DNA from: an uncultured Muribaculaceae bacterium
Lineage (GTDB): Bacteria; Bacteroidota; Bacteroidia; Bacteroidales; Muribaculaceae
Reading direction: 5' to 3'
DNA: 21,665 nucleotides
Assembly (NCBI GenBank): GCA_910588065.1
Contig: CAJUPZ010000030.1
Location: forward strand, 1-21,665
The notes beneath the pieces are model-generated. The model did no database searches. It was not told where the DNA came from and was given only the letters and a program-made list of their open reading frames with translations. Below are positions 21,664 to 21,665 of this stretch, piece after piece (positions within the stretch are counted from its first letter, which is position 1; each line of letters opens with the position of its first letter). The translations under genes were made by a program, and so were the position numbers.

Positions 21664-21665
21664 TG

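Overview
The window looks chromosomal and comes from a member of the Bacteroidales, probably Muribaculaceae; the family is an inference. Supporting signs are promoters of the Bacteroidetes form (TTTG or TTG, about 20 nt, then TAnnTTTG) with no clear Shine-Dalgarno sequences, a moderately GC-rich host sequence, a DUF3853/DUF3987 mobile-element pair typical of Bacteroidales, an M64 metallopeptidase with a Bacteroides-type layout, and a giant secreted protein ending in a type IX secretion (T9SS) type A-like sorting domain.

Layout. (1) 1-2560: more AT-rich accessory DNA with a DUF3987 ATPase gene and a DUF3853 DNA-binding gene, the edge of an integrative or mobilizable element. No integrase is visible. 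(2) 2567-2730: tRNA-Ala(GGC) with its own promoter and terminator, all on the minus strand. (3) 2774-9783, minus strand: an RND multidrug-efflux operon (adaptor, 1122-aa pump, outer-membrane channel) followed 30 bp later by a stand-alone lpxA, which ends in a strong terminator. The operon promoter carries a perfect 12-bp palindrome that could be an operator. (4) 9993-11311, plus strand: a secreted M64-family zinc peptidase. (5) 11350-14066, minus strand: a compact translation/replication operon ruvX-def-ettA whose mRNA may start at or next to the ruvX ATG. (6) 14114-14530: a dense mosaic of inverted repeats. (7) 14564-20616, minus strand: a 1915-aa multidomain surface or secreted protein, with a 5' module of different base composition and a leader of about 210 nt containing a 10-bp homopolymer and two hairpins. 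(8) 20634-21605: a Y1 (HUH) REP-associated-type transposase flanked by inverted copies of a structured repeat.

The most striking feature is this repeat. Four complete copies (14287-14371, 20765-20847, 21322-21405, 21502-21585) and one truncated copy (20634-20675) share one architecture: three consecutive hairpins whose loops are all GNA trinucleotides, joined by linkers of 14 nt and 20-21 nt. Stem bases differ between copies but pairing is kept, and the wobble pairs are G-T on the same strand that carries the GNA loops. This points to selection on a strand-specific single-stranded DNA or RNA fold. Two copies, in inverted orientation, bracket the small transposase gene. One lies in its predicted mRNA leader and even supplies an in-frame ATG. 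Together they look like a REPtron-like transposase plus mobilized-hairpin system with an unusual unit, and one unit is also embedded in a 410-bp palindromic mosaic next to the giant surface-protein gene.
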